Below the pieces are notes generated by a model that was not told where the DNA came from, ran no database searches, and worked only from the letters and a program-made list of their open reading frames with translations. Shown here piece after piece: positions 24,294 to 33,051 of a stretch of DNA of 64,000 nucleotides. This DNA is from CAZDYP01 sp964509505. GTDB taxonomy: Bacteria > Chloroflexota > Anaerolineae > JACRMK01. Positions within the stretch are counted from its first letter, which is position 1, and each line of letters opens with the position of its first letter. The translations under genes and the position numbers were made by a program. Location of the stretch: contig CAZDYP010000003.1 in assembly GCA_964509505.1 (NCBI GenBank), positions 1-64,000 on the forward strand, in the 5' to 3' direction.

Positions 24294-25314
24294 CCTCGAC
24301 ACGAACTTGCGCCCGAATGAAGTGCTGATTCGCGTCACGCATGCGGGCGTGTGCCACAGCGATTATCATATCATCACGGGCGACGTGCCATATCCGATGC
24401 CCGTCGTGCTCGGTCACGAAGGCGCGGGCATCGTCGAGCGTGTGGGCGAAGGCGTGACGCGCCTGCAAGCGCACGATCACGTCTCGCTCAACTTCCGCCC
24501 GTTCTGCGGTCATTGCCGCCAATGCAACACAGGGCATCCGAACTTGTGCGACAATGTGCAAACGTTGCGCCAAGCGTGCCGCTTGAGTCAGAGTGGAAAC
24601 ACCGTCAACAACTTTGCGGGGCTGTCGTGCTTCGCGCAATACACGGTCGTGCATGAATCGGGCGCGGTCAAAGTGCCGTCCGATATTCCATTGGATCGCG
24701 TTGCGCTCGTCTCGTGCGGCGTGATGACGGGCGTCGGCGCAGTCGTCAACACGGCGAAGGTTGCGCCAGGCGAAACGATTGCCGTGATTGGGTGCGGCGG
24801 CGTGGGCCTCAATGCGATTCAGGGCGCGCGCTTGGCGAATGCGTCGGTCATCATCGCGGTTGACATCCACGACAACAAGCTGGAGATGGCGACGATGATG
24901 GGCGCGACGCATGTCGTCAACGCGAGCAAGGAAGACCCCGTGAAGCGCGTGAAGGAAATCGTGAAGGGCGGCGTGGATTATGCCTTCGAGGTTATCGGTC
25001 TGCCGAAGGCGATGGAGCAAGCGTACGCCATGATTCGCAAGGGCGGTTCAGCCATCATCGTCGGGATGCCGCCCGCCACCAGCACGATCACCGTGCCCGC
25101 GTATGGATTCTTCTCAGAGGAGAAAAACATTCGCGGCTCGCACTTCGGCGGCGCGCGTCCCGCCGTTGACATCCCACGCATCCTTGAACTGTATCGCAGC
25201 CATCAGCTGCGCCTCGACGAACTCATCTCACGTCACTACAAACTCGAACAAATCAACGAAGCGTACGAGGCGTTGGCGAAGGGTGAGGTAGCGCGGAGTG
25301 TGATTGATCTTTAG
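24238..25314 (+). CDS. Zinc-dependent alcohol dehydrogenase (MDR family)
   Basis: A 358-residue medium-chain dehydrogenase. Catalytic zinc ligands are Cys in HAGVCHSD, His in LGHEGAG and the Cys in VALVSCGVMTGVGA; the structural zinc loop is FCGHCRQCNTGHPNLC. The NAD loop is VIGCGGVGLNAIQGA followed by VDIHDNK, where Asp favours NAD over NADP. Sequence style is that of class III-like or aryl-alcohol dehydrogenases. A strong AAAGGAGA lies about 7 nt before the ATG. The heptamer array at 25322-25385 separates it from the YgeY gene. Confidence 0.95.
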   Translation: MKAAILRAAKTPMTIEDVDLDTNLRPNEVLIRVTHAGVCHSDYHIITGDVPYPMPVVLGHEGAGIVERVGEGVTRLQAHDHVSLNFRPFCGHCRQCNTGHPNLCDNVQTLRQACRLSQSGNTVNNFAGLSCFAQYTVVHESGAVKVPSDIPLDRVALVSCGVMTGVGAVVNTAKVAPGETIAVIGCGGVGLNAIQGARLANASVIIAVDIHDNKLEMATMMGATHVVNASKEDPVKRVKEIVKGGVDYAFEVIGLPKAMEQAYAMIRKGGSAIIVGMPPATSTITVPAYGFFSEEKNIRGSHFGGARPAVDIPRILELYRSHQLRLDELISRHYKLEQINEAYEALAKGEVARSVIDL

Positions 25315-25321
25315 GGCAATG

Positions 25322-25385
25322 TGCGGTAAGCAGTGTTCAGTGTTCAGTGGGTGTGCAACTGAACACTGAACGCTGAACACTAATT
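25322..25385. repeat. Heptamer array (CAGTGTT family) with complementary halves
   Basis: CAGTGTT CAGTGTT CAGTGGG on the left and CTGAACA CTGAACG CTGAACA on the right, period 7, forming a long hairpin. Same unit as 10527-10575. Confidence 0.85.
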
Positions 25386-25397
25386 TTTGAGGAGATG

Positions 25398-26591
25398 ATG
25401 ACAGACTCAAAAGTAGATGAGCTTCAGGCGCGCGTTAGCGCCTCACACGACGCCATCATCAATTTTTTCTGCGAGCTATGCGCGATTCCATCGTATGATT
25501 CGCAAATCAAAGATGTAGGTGAGCGTGTCGGCGCGGAGCTGCGTCAGCTCGGCTTCGACGCAGTGCGCTTCGATCAAATGGGCAACATCCTTGGGCGCAT
25601 TGGCAATGGCAAACGCATCATCGTTTACGATTCGCACATTGATACTGTTGGCATTGGCGATCCTGCTGCGTGGGACTGGCATCCACTCACAGGCAAAATT
25701 GAGAACGGCATCTTGTTCGCGCGCGGCGCGTGCGACGAAAAAGGCTCGACGCCAGGCATGGTTTATGGACTTGCCATTGCGCGCGACTTGGGTTTGCTCG
25801 ATGGTTGGACGGCGTATTATTTCGGCAACATGGAAGAAATATGCGATGGCATCGCACCCAACACCTTTGTCGAGGTTGATCCCAAGGTGCGCCCCGATTT
25901 CGTCGTGATTGGCGAGCCGACGAAGCTGCATGTCTATCGCGGACACAAGGGGCGCGTGGAGATGCAAGTCGTGGCAAAAGGGCGCAGCGCCCATGCTGCC
26001 TCGAATCAATTAGGCGACAACGCGATTTACAAATTGCTGCCCATCATCGCGGGCGTGCGCGACCTGAATGACACGTTGCACACACACGAGTTTCTCGGGC
26101 AGGGGCGCATCACCGTCACCGACATGAAGGTGAAGACGGCTAGTCTCAACGCGGTGCCCGACGAAGCCATCGCCTACATTGACCGCCGCGTGACGTTTGG
26201 CGAGACGAAAGAAGAAGCCATCGAGCAAGTGCGCCGGCTCGTCCCGTCAGGCACAGACATCAAAGTTGAAATGTTGTTTTACGATGACCCATCGTACACG
26301 GGCTTCGTTTATCCTGTTGACAAGTATTTTCCTGCATGGGCGTTTGAGGAATCGCATCCGCTCGTGCAAGCGGGACAGCGTGCCATCGAAAGATTGTGGC
26401 ACGAGTCACGACCAACGGGCAAATGGGGCTTCTCGACCAATGGCACCTATTGGGCAGGCAAAGCGGGCATCCCTTCGATTGGCTTCGGACCCGGCGACGA
26501 GATTTACGCGCATACGACGCTCGATCAAAACAAGCTGGATGACGTGGTGCAGGCGACAGAGTTTTATGCGTTGCTGCCATCTTTGCTGTAA
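25398..26591 (+). CDS. ygeY: YgeY-family M20 metallohydrolase
   Basis: A di-zinc amidohydrolase/deacylase of the ArgE/DapE/CPG2 group. The sequence follows YgeY closely: DQMGNILGRIGNGK, YDSHIDTVGIGDPAAWDWHP, RGACDEKGSTPGMVYG, GEPT, YRGHKGRVEM, RRVTFGETKEEA, DPSYTGFVYPVDKYFPAW, STNGTYW and GFGPGDEIYAH. Metal and catalytic residues are visible: His and Asp in DSHIDT, Asp-Glu in CDEKG, Glu-Glu in NMEEI, and the late His. YgeY is an uncharacterised hydrolase linked by context to selenium-dependent purine/ureide catabolism. Here YgeW (30621) and SsnA (36672) lie within 11 kb on the same strand. GGAG directly precedes ATG pairs at 25395/25398. Confidence 0.9.
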   Translation: MTDSKVDELQARVSASHDAIINFFCELCAIPSYDSQIKDVGERVGAELRQLGFDAVRFDQMGNILGRIGNGKRIIVYDSHIDTVGIGDPAAWDWHPLTGKIENGILFARGACDEKGSTPGMVYGLAIARDLGLLDGWTAYYFGNMEEICDGIAPNTFVEVDPKVRPDFVVIGEPTKLHVYRGHKGRVEMQVVAKGRSAHAASNQLGDNAIYKLLPIIAGVRDLNDTLHTHEFLGQGRITVTDMKVKTASLNAVPDEAIAYIDRRVTFGETKEEAIEQVRRLVPSGTDIKVEMLFYDDPSYTGFVYPVDKYFPAWAFEESHPLVQAGQRAIERLWHESRPTGKWGFSTNGTYWAGKAGIPSIGFGPGDEIYAHTTLDQNKLDDVVQATEFYALLPSLL

Positions 26592-26599
26592 CCAACTTT

Positions 26600-26671
26600 T
26601 CGATTTCCCCTAATCTCCGCTAATACCCTTGAATGGGCTATTAGCGGAAATTAAGGGAGCTTAGGGAAACC
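26600..26671. repeat. Inverted repeat before threonine-dehydratase-like gene
   Basis: TTTCCCCTAATCTCCGCTAATA is complementary, with small bulges, to TATTAGCGGAAATTAAGGGAG and CTTAGGGAAA. The right arm supplies the AGGGAG and AGGGAAA preceding the ATG at 26672, so folding could hide the ribosome binding site. Confidence 0.65.
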
Positions 26672-27619
26672 ATGATTACCCAAGACCACATCAACGAAGC
26701 GCGTGCCATCATCAAAGGCAAGGTGCATCGCACGCCGCTGGCGCCTGCGACGAGCATTGGACAACAGTTTGGCGCGCAGCTGTATTTCAAGTGCGAGAAC
26801 TTGCAACGCACCGGCTCGTTCAAGCCGCGCGGCGCATTGAACAAAATCGCGCATCTGTCGGCGGCAGAAAAAGCGCGCGGACTCATCGCCGTGAGCGCGG
26901 GCAACCACGCGCAAGGCGTCGCGTATGCCGCGCAACGCGAAGGCTTGAAAGCGACCATCGTCATGCCTGAAGGTTCGCCGCAAGCAAAGGTGGATGCGAC
27001 GCGCGGCTATGGCGCGGAAGTTATCGTCACGGGTACGATTGCGACCATCTTCGACAAGGCGAATGAATTGCAGCGTGAACATGGTTACACCTTCGTGCAT
27101 CCCTTCGACGATTCGCACGTCATCGCAGGGCAAGCGACAGTCGGCATGGAAATCCTTGAGGACTTGCCCGATGTGGAAGTCGTCGCGGTGCAAGTCGGCG
27201 GCGGCGGCTTGTTGTCGGGCATCGCCGCCGCGATTAAACTCAACAAGCCGTCGGTGCGCGTGATTGGCGTCGAGTCGGCGTCGGGGCCCGCGTTACAAAT
27301 CGGCATCAAGGAAGGCAAGTCGGTACGCATCAATCGCGCGCCGACGATTGCCGAGGGGATGGGCGCGCCCTTCACGGGCGAGCTGAACATCCAATTCGCC
27401 AAACAGTTCGTGGATGAATTCGTCACGGTGGACGACGAGGACATCAAGCAGGCGATGCGGTGGATTTTGCAGCGCAGCAAAATGCTGACGGAAGGCGCAG
27501 GCGCAGGCGGCGCGGCTGCCTTCTTGAGCGGCAAAGCCAAAGTCAAAGCGGGCGCAAAGGTCGTGACGATTTTGAGCGGCGGCAACATTGACTTTGAGCG
27601 ACTGAAAGGGATTATATGA
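26672..27619 (+). CDS. Threonine/serine ammonia-lyase-like PLP enzyme
   Basis: A fold-type-II PLP enzyme of 315 residues without the C-terminal ACT domain, thus like catabolic TdcB or short threonine dehydratases rather than biosynthetic IlvA. PLP Lys51 is in GSFKPRG; the phosphate-binding loop is VGGGGLLSG; the SAGNHAQGVAYAA motif positions the substrate. The reaction would be Thr or Ser to 2-oxo acid plus ammonia via an enamine, a substrate for RidA proteins. It overlaps the next gene by 4 nt (ATGA). Its position in a block with YgeY, YgeW and SsnA suggests a degradative role. Serine racemase-like or diaminopropionate activities are alternatives. Confidence 0.9.
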   Translation: MITQDHINEARAIIKGKVHRTPLAPATSIGQQFGAQLYFKCENLQRTGSFKPRGALNKIAHLSAAEKARGLIAVSAGNHAQGVAYAAQREGLKATIVMPEGSPQAKVDATRGYGAEVIVTGTIATIFDKANELQREHGYTFVHPFDDSHVIAGQATVGMEILEDLPDVEVVAVQVGGGGLLSGIAAAIKLNKPSVRVIGVESASGPALQIGIKEGKSVRINRAPTIAEGMGAPFTGELNIQFAKQFVDEFVTVDDEDIKQAMRWILQRSKMLTEGAGAGGAAAFLSGKAKVKAGAKVVTILSGGNIDFERLKGII

Positions 27620-28128
27620 CTATCACCAACAAATCCGAATTTATGACTTACCTACATCAATCCTGGACGGAGTTGCAACAAACGCTTAACGCATTGAGTG
27701 ATGAGCAAATGACAACCGTGAAGGATCACGTGGGTTGGACGATCAAGGATCACTTGTCGCATCTGATTGCGTGGGAGCGCGGCATCGTCGCATTGCTTCA
27801 GTATCAGCCGCGCTATCCTGCGATGGGCATTGACCTTGCGACCCTCCAGGGCAAAAGTGAGGATGAGGAGAACGAAATCCTTCGCAAACAATTTGAAACG
27901 CACTCGTTGGCTGAGGTGCGTGCCGCGCTGCAACAGACGCATGAGGCGCTAGTGGCTGTCTTGAACCCATTGAGTGACGAAGACCTGCTCAAGCCCTATG
28001 CCCATTATCAGCCTAATGAACCCGGCAAAGATGAGGGGAGACCCATTTACGGTTGGGTGATGGGCAACAGCGCAGGACATTACGCGGAACATTTGCCGTG
28101 GATCAAGGCTTTGGCGCACCTATCATAA
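27616..28128 (+). CDS. DinB-superfamily (ClbS/DfsB-like) protein
   Basis: A 170-residue four-helix-bundle protein: ELQQTLNALSDEQM, WTIKDHLSHLIAWERGIVALL with the first His, and C-terminal GHYAEHLPWIKAL with further His residues. This matches ClbS/DfsB-type members of the DinB superfamily. ClbS itself opens the colibactin cyclopropane, but most relatives have no known activity. It is translationally coupled to the ammonia-lyase gene (4-nt overlap). It is unrelated in sequence to the twin-DinB protein at 9378. Confidence 0.85.
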   Translation: MTITNKSEFMTYLHQSWTELQQTLNALSDEQMTTVKDHVGWTIKDHLSHLIAWERGIVALLQYQPRYPAMGIDLATLQGKSEDEENEILRKQFETHSLAEVRAALQQTHEALVAVLNPLSDEDLLKPYAHYQPNEPGKDEGRPIYGWVMGNSAGHYAEHLPWIKALAHLS

Positions 28129-28138
28129 ACAACGCTCA

Positions 28139-28172
28139 AGACCGGGCAGGTTTCAGAAAATCTGACAGGTCT
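28139..28172. repeat. Intergenic palindrome AGACC...GGTCT
   Basis: AGACCGGGCAGGTTT, a short centre, then ATCTGACAGGTCT. An imperfect relative of the 33-bp palindromes inside the M24-like gene (55881-55913) and the acyl-CoA ligase gene (57791-57823), here in non-coding sequence. Confidence 0.7.
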
Positions 28173-28191
28173 CGATGCGTATGAGGAGCGT

Positions 28192-29415
28192 ATGCCCTTC
28201 GCCATTTTTGCCACCCCATTTTTTTCCGCCAACGCCGTGCGTTTGTTAGAAGGCATCACGGCTTTGCCCGGCGCGCGACTCGGCGTGATTAGCCAAGAGC
28301 CGCAAGAGGTCCTCGCGCCCGCATTGCGTAGCAAGTTCGTCGGGCATTGGCGCATTGACGACGCGCTCGACACGGAGCAAATCACCTACGCCGCGCAAAA
28401 ATTGTCGGAGCAACACGGCGCGATTCATCGCTTGTTCGGCGCGGTCGAGCACATGCAAGTGCCGCTCGCGGAAGCGCGCGCGCAGCTCGGCATCGTGGGC
28501 ATGAGCGTCGAGGTTGCCAAGAATTTTCGTGACAAGGCGCGCATGAAAGACGTGCTGCGTGCGGCAGGCTTGCCATGCGCGCGGCACAAGCAAGTCAATA
28601 GCGACGATGATGCGTGGGCGTTTGCGAGCGAGGTTGGTTATCCACTGGTGATTAAGCCATTGGCAGGCGCGGCGACGCAGACGACCTTTCAAATCGAACA
28701 AGCAGCTCAACTGCGTGCGGCGTTGCAAACGATGAAGCCATCCACCAGTCACCCCGCGATCCTCGAAGAGTTCATCACGGGCGACGAGCGTTCCTTCGAG
28801 ACTATCACGATTAACGGCAAACATATCTGGCATTCGCTCACCCACTACTGGCCATCGCCGCTCGACGTGATGCGGAATCCCTGGATTCAGTGGTGTTTGT
28901 TGTTGCCGCGCGAGATTGATATGCCTGAGTACGACGACATTCGACAAATTGGCACACGCGCGCTCGATGCGTTGGGCATGGATACCGGCCTGACGCATCT
29001 TGAATGGTTCAGGCGCAAGGATGGAAGCATCGCCATTTCGGAAGTCGCGGCGCGTCCGCCAGGCGCGCAAATCACCACGATGATGTCGCGTGCGAACGAT
29101 ATTGACTTGCCGCGCGAGTGGGGGCGCGTGATGATTCATGGCGAGTTCACCATCCCAGAGCGCAAATACGCGGTGGGTGCGGCATTCTTGCGCGGGCAAG
29201 GCGAGGGCAAGCATGTCAAAGCAGTGCATGGACTCGAACAAGCCGCGCGCGAGGTCGGGCATTTAGTGTGCGACGCACGCTTGCCACAAATTGGACAAGA
29301 GAAGTCCGTCAGTTATGAAGGCGAAGGCTTCATCATCGTGCGCCATCCAGAGACAGCGGTGGTGGAGCAAGCCTTGAAGCAGTTGGTGTCAACCGTGCGG
29401 GTGGAGTTGGGTTGA
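28192..29415 (+). CDS. ATP-grasp ligase-like protein
   Basis: A 407-residue ATP-grasp enzyme of unknown substrate. A Rossmann-like N-terminal part begins FAIFATPFFSANAVRLLEG. The nucleotide-binding core has KARMKDVLRAAGLPCARHK, GYPLVIKPLAGAATQ (Lys contacts ATP) and ILEEFITGDERSFETI. The metal site is near HLEWFRRKDGSIAISEVAARPPG. Such proteins form carboxylate-amine bonds, as in BL00235/CarB-like biotin-carboxylase relatives. GAGGAG lies about 6 nt before the ATG. The stop overlaps the start of the following SPFH gene (TGATG), suggesting coupling. Confidence 0.88.
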   Translation: MPFAIFATPFFSANAVRLLEGITALPGARLGVISQEPQEVLAPALRSKFVGHWRIDDALDTEQITYAAQKLSEQHGAIHRLFGAVEHMQVPLAEARAQLGIVGMSVEVAKNFRDKARMKDVLRAAGLPCARHKQVNSDDDAWAFASEVGYPLVIKPLAGAATQTTFQIEQAAQLRAALQTMKPSTSHPAILEEFITGDERSFETITINGKHIWHSLTHYWPSPLDVMRNPWIQWCLLLPREIDMPEYDDIRQIGTRALDALGMDTGLTHLEWFRRKDGSIAISEVAARPPGAQITTMMSRANDIDLPREWGRVMIHGEFTIPERKYAVGAAFLRGQGEGKHVKAVHGLEQAAREVGHLVCDARLPQIGQEKSVSYEGEGFIIVRHPETAVVEQALKQLVSTVRVELG

Positions 29416-29957
29416 TGCCATTACTCCTCAGCGTGGCAGCGCAACGGGCGACCAGCTCGACGAGTTTGATCTTGCTTTGCCTCGTCGCAGTCGGTATGAT
29501 AGTGTGGCTCACCCTCGCGCTCCGCATCGTGCCAGAACATCAACGTCTCGTGGTCTTTAGGTTGGGGCGATTGATCGGCGCGCGCGGGCCAGGGTTGTTG
29601 CTGTTGGTGCCATTCGTGGATAAGGGTGTGCTTGTAGATTTGCGCGAGCAGACGCGCACACTCGAAGGCGAGCGCATCATCACGCAAGATAATGCGCGCC
29701 TCGTTGTTGACCTGACGTGGATGTTCAAGCTGGTTGACCCAGTCCGTAGCGTGACCCAAGTCGCCCACGTCGAAACCGCGTTGCGTGAAACAGCCATCAC
29801 TATCCTCCATGCGATGTTGGAACGCTTGACGCGCGATGATGTGTTGGCGGCGCGTGATTCCGTCAACATGCAATTGCGCGTGCTGTTTCAAGACTCAGCA
29901 ACGGCGTGGGGTGTTGACATCACTCAAGTTGAGCTGCGCTCGGTGCGGAGAGAATAA
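29415..29957 (+). CDS. SPFH/Band-7 (stomatin-like) protein, short
   Basis: N-terminal membrane anchor (SLILLCLVAVGMIVWLTLAL) followed by a Band 7 domain: RIVPEHQRLVVFRLGRLIGARGPG, LVPFVDKGVLVDLREQT, and ETALRETAITILHAMLERLTRDDVLAARD. Stomatin-like proteins are membrane-microdomain scaffolds, often paired with NfeD proteases; no nfeD is present here. At about 181 residues it ends right after the SPFH domain (VELRSVRRE) and lacks the coiled-coil tail of full-length members (250-300 residues). It may be naturally short or truncated. Confidence 0.88.
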   Translation: MPLLLSVAAQRATSSTSLILLCLVAVGMIVWLTLALRIVPEHQRLVVFRLGRLIGARGPGLLLLVPFVDKGVLVDLREQTRTLEGERIITQDNARLVVDLTWMFKLVDPVRSVTQVAHVETALRETAITILHAMLERLTRDDVLAARDSVNMQLRVLFQDSATAWGVDITQVELRSVRRE

Positions 29958-29981
29958 CCCATTGAAAGTTTGAGAGGATTC

Positions 29982-30512
29982 ATGTCCAGTAAAATCATCT
30001 TCAACGGAAAAGAATATAACAGTCTCGAGGAGATGCCTGCTGATGCGCGACAAGCGTATGAGAGCATGATGGGCATCTTCGCCGACAAAGATCAAAACGG
30101 CATCCCTGACATTTTAGAGGGCAAGGGCGACATTAGTACAACGAGCGCGCAACCCACGAGCAACATCACGCTGCAAAGCGCGACCATCGTGTACGACGGC
30201 AAGTCGTACAACAACGTGGACGAGCTGCCGCCCGAAGCGCGCGCGCAGTATGAGCAGGCGATGGGCATGTTGGCGGACCAGAATCAGAATGGCGTGCCTG
30301 ACATGCTGGAAAATGTGCTAGCTATGCCAAGCGCACAGTTCACACAAACCATGCCAACTTCATCGCTCGCGCCCATGCCCCACGACCCATTGCAAACGGA
30401 TTCGGGCAAACGCGCTAACCCGTGGTTGATTGTAGGCGTCGTCATTGCGGCGTTGTTACTTGTCGTGGCAGCCTTGTTGGTGGTAGTGGTGTTCAGCTCG
30501 TTTGCGCCGTAG
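29982..30512 (+). CDS. Duplicated Asp/Asn-loop protein with C-terminal membrane anchor
   Basis: The product of about 176 residues contains two copies of one unit: KIIFNGKEYNSLEEMP...DKDQNGIPDILE and TIVYDGKSYNNVDELP...DQNQNGVPDMLE. Each ends in a DxDQNGxPD loop resembling EF-hand, dockerin or thrombospondin-3 calcium loops. A Ser/Pro-rich spacer is followed by one hydrophobic helix (LIVGVVIAALLLVVAALLVVVV) near the C-terminus. The N-terminus has no signal peptide, so as a tail-anchored protein the repeats would be cytoplasmic. GAGAGGA precedes the ATG at 29982. I know no named family. Confidence 0.75.
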   Translation: MSSKIIFNGKEYNSLEEMPADARQAYESMMGIFADKDQNGIPDILEGKGDISTTSAQPTSNITLQSATIVYDGKSYNNVDELPPEARAQYEQAMGMLADQNQNGVPDMLENVLAMPSAQFTQTMPTSSLAPMPHDPLQTDSGKRANPWLIVGVVIAALLLVVAALLVVVVFSSFAP

Positions 30513-30620
30513 GGCAAATTGGCAATTTGCCGTGCATACCCATTTTCATCGCAGCCACATGCGATCTACTGACATTGTTTTGATGGCACACGCTCTACAT
30601 TTACTTTACGAGGAGACATC

Positions 30621-31601
30621 ATGCAAACCAACCTTCGTGGTCGTGACTTCATCGGCGACCTCGACTTTAGCAAAGAAGAAGTGGAAACTGTTTTGGATGT
30701 GGCGTGGGACTTGAAGCGCAAACGCGCACTGCACGAACCCCATCCTTTGCTGCGCGACAAGACGCTGGCGATGTTGTTCTTCTTCACCAGCACGCGCACG
30801 CGCGGCTCATTCGAGGCGGGCATGGCGCAGCTCGGCGGCCATGCCGCGTTCATTGACTCGCAGGTGACGCAAATCGCGCACGGCGACACCGCCAAAGAAA
30901 TCGGTCAGATTTATGGACGTTACTTCGACGGCATCGCCATCCGCCAATGCGATTGGCAGTTCGGCAACCAATACATCAACGACGTGGCGAAGGCGTCGCG
31001 CGCGCCCGTGCTGAATATGCAGTGCGACGTGTATCACCCGTTCCAAATTCTCGCGGACCTGATGACCGTCATCGAGAAGAAGGGGCGCGAGTTGCGCCGC
31101 AAGAAGCTGGTCGTCTCGTGGGCGTATGCGGCGTCATACAGCAAGCCCATCAGCGTGCCGCAATCGCTCATCTTGCAGATGACCCGCTTCGGCTGCGATG
31201 TCATGCTGGCGCATCCGCCCGAATTCAAGCTGATGCCCGACATCATGCAACAGGCGCGCGACAATGCGCGCAAGTATGGCGTCGGCTTTGATGTAACCGA
31301 CGACATGGACGAAGCGTTCAAAGATGCTGACATCGTGTATCCGAAGTCATGGGGTCCGCTTGTGACGACCACCGATGGCGGCGAGGGTAAATATCTCATT
31401 GAGAAATACAAGTCGTGGATTACCGACTCGCGGCGCATGTCGTTGGCAAAAGACGATTGCATCTACATGCACTGCCTACCAGCGGATCGCGGACTTGAAG
31501 TGACCGACGAGGTGATTGACGGCCCGTGCTCGGTGGTCTATGACGAAGCGGAGAATCGTCTGCACGCGCAGAAAGCGGTGATGGCGTTGACGATGTGTTG
31601 A
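30621..31601 (+). CDS. ygeW: YgeW-like carbamoyltransferase (unassigned transcarbamylase)
   Basis: Aspartate/ornithine-carbamoyltransferase superfamily enzyme of 326 residues. The carbamoyl-phosphate loop is STRTR (residues 57-61), followed by QIAHGDTAKE, QCDVYHPFQ (His139, Gln142) and HCLPAD (284-289). The segment WAYAASYSKPISVPQ and DIVYPKSWGP are what distinguish YgeW (unknown transcarbamylase) from Asp, Orn and acetyl-Orn enzymes. Family substrate is unproven; 2,3-diaminopropionate and ureide-derived acceptors have been proposed. GAGGAG lies about 6 nt before the ATG. Its neighbours include two PLP enzymes directly downstream, YgeY upstream and SsnA 5 kb downstream. At 326 residues it is shorter than E. 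coli YgeW (about 396). Confidence 0.88.
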   Translation: MQTNLRGRDFIGDLDFSKEEVETVLDVAWDLKRKRALHEPHPLLRDKTLAMLFFFTSTRTRGSFEAGMAQLGGHAAFIDSQVTQIAHGDTAKEIGQIYGRYFDGIAIRQCDWQFGNQYINDVAKASRAPVLNMQCDVYHPFQILADLMTVIEKKGRELRRKKLVVSWAYAASYSKPISVPQSLILQMTRFGCDVMLAHPPEFKLMPDIMQQARDNARKYGVGFDVTDDMDEAFKDADIVYPKSWGPLVTTTDGGEGKYLIEKYKSWITDSRRMSLAKDDCIYMHCLPADRGLEVTDEVIDGPCSVVYDEAENRLHAQKAVMALTMC

Positions 31602-31605
31602 AGTG

Positions 31606-31690
31606 AATAAGTAGATGAGAAAACGAGGAATGGGTTAATGGGTCAATGTGATATGAGTCCATTCCTCGCTCCCTCGTTCACTCGTTTACC
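31606..31690. repeat. Heptamer array between ygeW and threonine-synthase-like gene
   Basis: AAACGAGGAATGGGTTAATG then complementary CCATTCCTCGCTCCCTCG, TTCACTCGTTTACCCCAT. Period is close to 7. The arms could fold into a hairpin between the two cistrons. Confidence 0.7.
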
Positions 31691-31742
31691 CCATGGAGAT
31701 TGCCATGCCACGTTACACTCGTTACACTCGGGAGGCGCATTC

Positions 31743-33020
31743 GTGAGCGCACTCTATCGCTTCCAATGCACGCTCTGCGGCGCGACGTATGCCGCCGATG
31801 AAGTGACGTATGTGTGCCCCAAACATGACGACGCAGGCATATTGGATACCATACTCGATTTCAACGCGACGCAACCCACCCTCCAATCAACTTACTCCGT
31901 ATGGCGCTACCTCGACCTGCTGCCGATTGCGGCGCGCAAGATTCGACCGTTGCTCAATCTCACATCGCCGTTTACCAGCGTGGGCTGGACGCCCCTCTAT
32001 CGCGCGGAACGCTTGGGCGCGCAACTGGGCTTGAAAAATTTTTATATCAAGGATGATGGGCGTAATCCATCCGCATCGTTCAAAGATCGTGCGAGCGCGT
32101 TCGTCGTGGCGAAAGCAATTGAACGTGGTGAGAAGATGATCACAACGGCGAGCTCGGGCAACGCAGGCGCGGCGTTGGCGTGCCTGAGCGCGGCAGTCGG
32201 TTTGCCTTCGGTCATCTTCGTGCCACATACCGCGCCGCCAGCCAAGGTCGCGCAGCTGTTGATGTTCGGCGCAAAGGCGCTGCTGGTCAAAGGCACGTAT
32301 GACGAGGCGTTTGATGTGTGCCTCAAAGCCTCAAAAGAATTTGGTTGGTATTGTCGCAACACCGCATACAACCCCTTCACCATCGAGGGCAAGAAAACCG
32401 TCGCCTTTGAAATCTGCGAACAGCTCAGCCCCGATTCAGCCATTCAGCCCAATCGGGAACTAGGAAAATTCTGGCGCGCGCCCGACCGTATCTTCGTGGG
32501 CGTTGGCGATGGCAATATCTTGAGCAGCGTGTGGAAAGGCTTGCGCGATTTGCGTCAACTTGGTTGGATTCAGAAGATGCCAAAGCTGATGGGCGTGCAG
32601 GCGGAGGGTAGTGCAGCGTGCTATAACGCATGGCGCACAAACACGACAACCATCACACCCGTGGATGCGCACACCATCGCAGACTCGATTAGTGTAGGCT
32701 TGCCGCGTGATGGCGCGCGGGCGGTGCGCGCTGTGCAAGAGACGGGCGGCGAGTTCGTCACGGTGAGCGATGCGGAGATTTTGCAGGCGATGAAGACACT
32801 CTCGCAACAGGCGGCGGTGTTTGCGGAACCTGCGGGCGCGGCGGGCTTTGCGGGGTTGCAGCAGTTAGTGAACGAAAAGCGCGTTGATGCCGACGAGACA
32901 ATGGTCGTGATTGTGACGGGGAATGGCTTGAAGGATGTGCCTGCGGCAATGAAGGCAGCGGGAGAGGCGCGCGTTATCGAACCGACGCTCGACGACGTGC
33001 AGCGCGCTTTGGAGGGGTAG
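31743..33020 (+). CDS. Threonine-synthase-like PLP enzyme with zinc ribbon
   Basis: A fold-type-II PLP enzyme of 425 residues with an N-terminal zinc-ribbon-like knuckle (CTLCG and YVCPKHDD; Cys9, Cys12, Cys25). PLP Lys114 lies in SASFKDR; other motifs are TTASSGNAGAALA and VGVGDGNILSSVWKG. It resembles threonine synthase and is a paralogue of thrC at 42235-43458. Unlike thrC it is not next to thrB but sits between YgeW and another PLP enzyme, so a lyase role in that block is more likely than threonine synthesis. The GTG start at 31743 is chosen for its GGGAGG 7 nt upstream; an in-frame ATG at 31638 would lie in repeat DNA. Confidence 0.87.
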   Translation: MSALYRFQCTLCGATYAADEVTYVCPKHDDAGILDTILDFNATQPTLQSTYSVWRYLDLLPIAARKIRPLLNLTSPFTSVGWTPLYRAERLGAQLGLKNFYIKDDGRNPSASFKDRASAFVVAKAIERGEKMITTASSGNAGAALACLSAAVGLPSVIFVPHTAPPAKVAQLLMFGAKALLVKGTYDEAFDVCLKASKEFGWYCRNTAYNPFTIEGKKTVAFEICEQLSPDSAIQPNRELGKFWRAPDRIFVGVGDGNILSSVWKGLRDLRQLGWIQKMPKLMGVQAEGSAACYNAWRTNTTTITPVDAHTIADSISVGLPRDGARAVRAVQETGGEFVTVSDAEILQAMKTLSQQAAVFAEPAGAAGFAGLQQLVNEKRVDADETMVVIVTGNGLKDVPAAMKAAGEARVIEPTLDDVQRALEG

Positions 33021-33051
33021 TTCACTTCATATCACAAGAAAGAATCTGTCT

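Noticed and set aside
28246..29262. Long minus-strand open frame of 338 codons
   Set aside because: Antisense to the ATP-grasp gene, with no recognisable motif.
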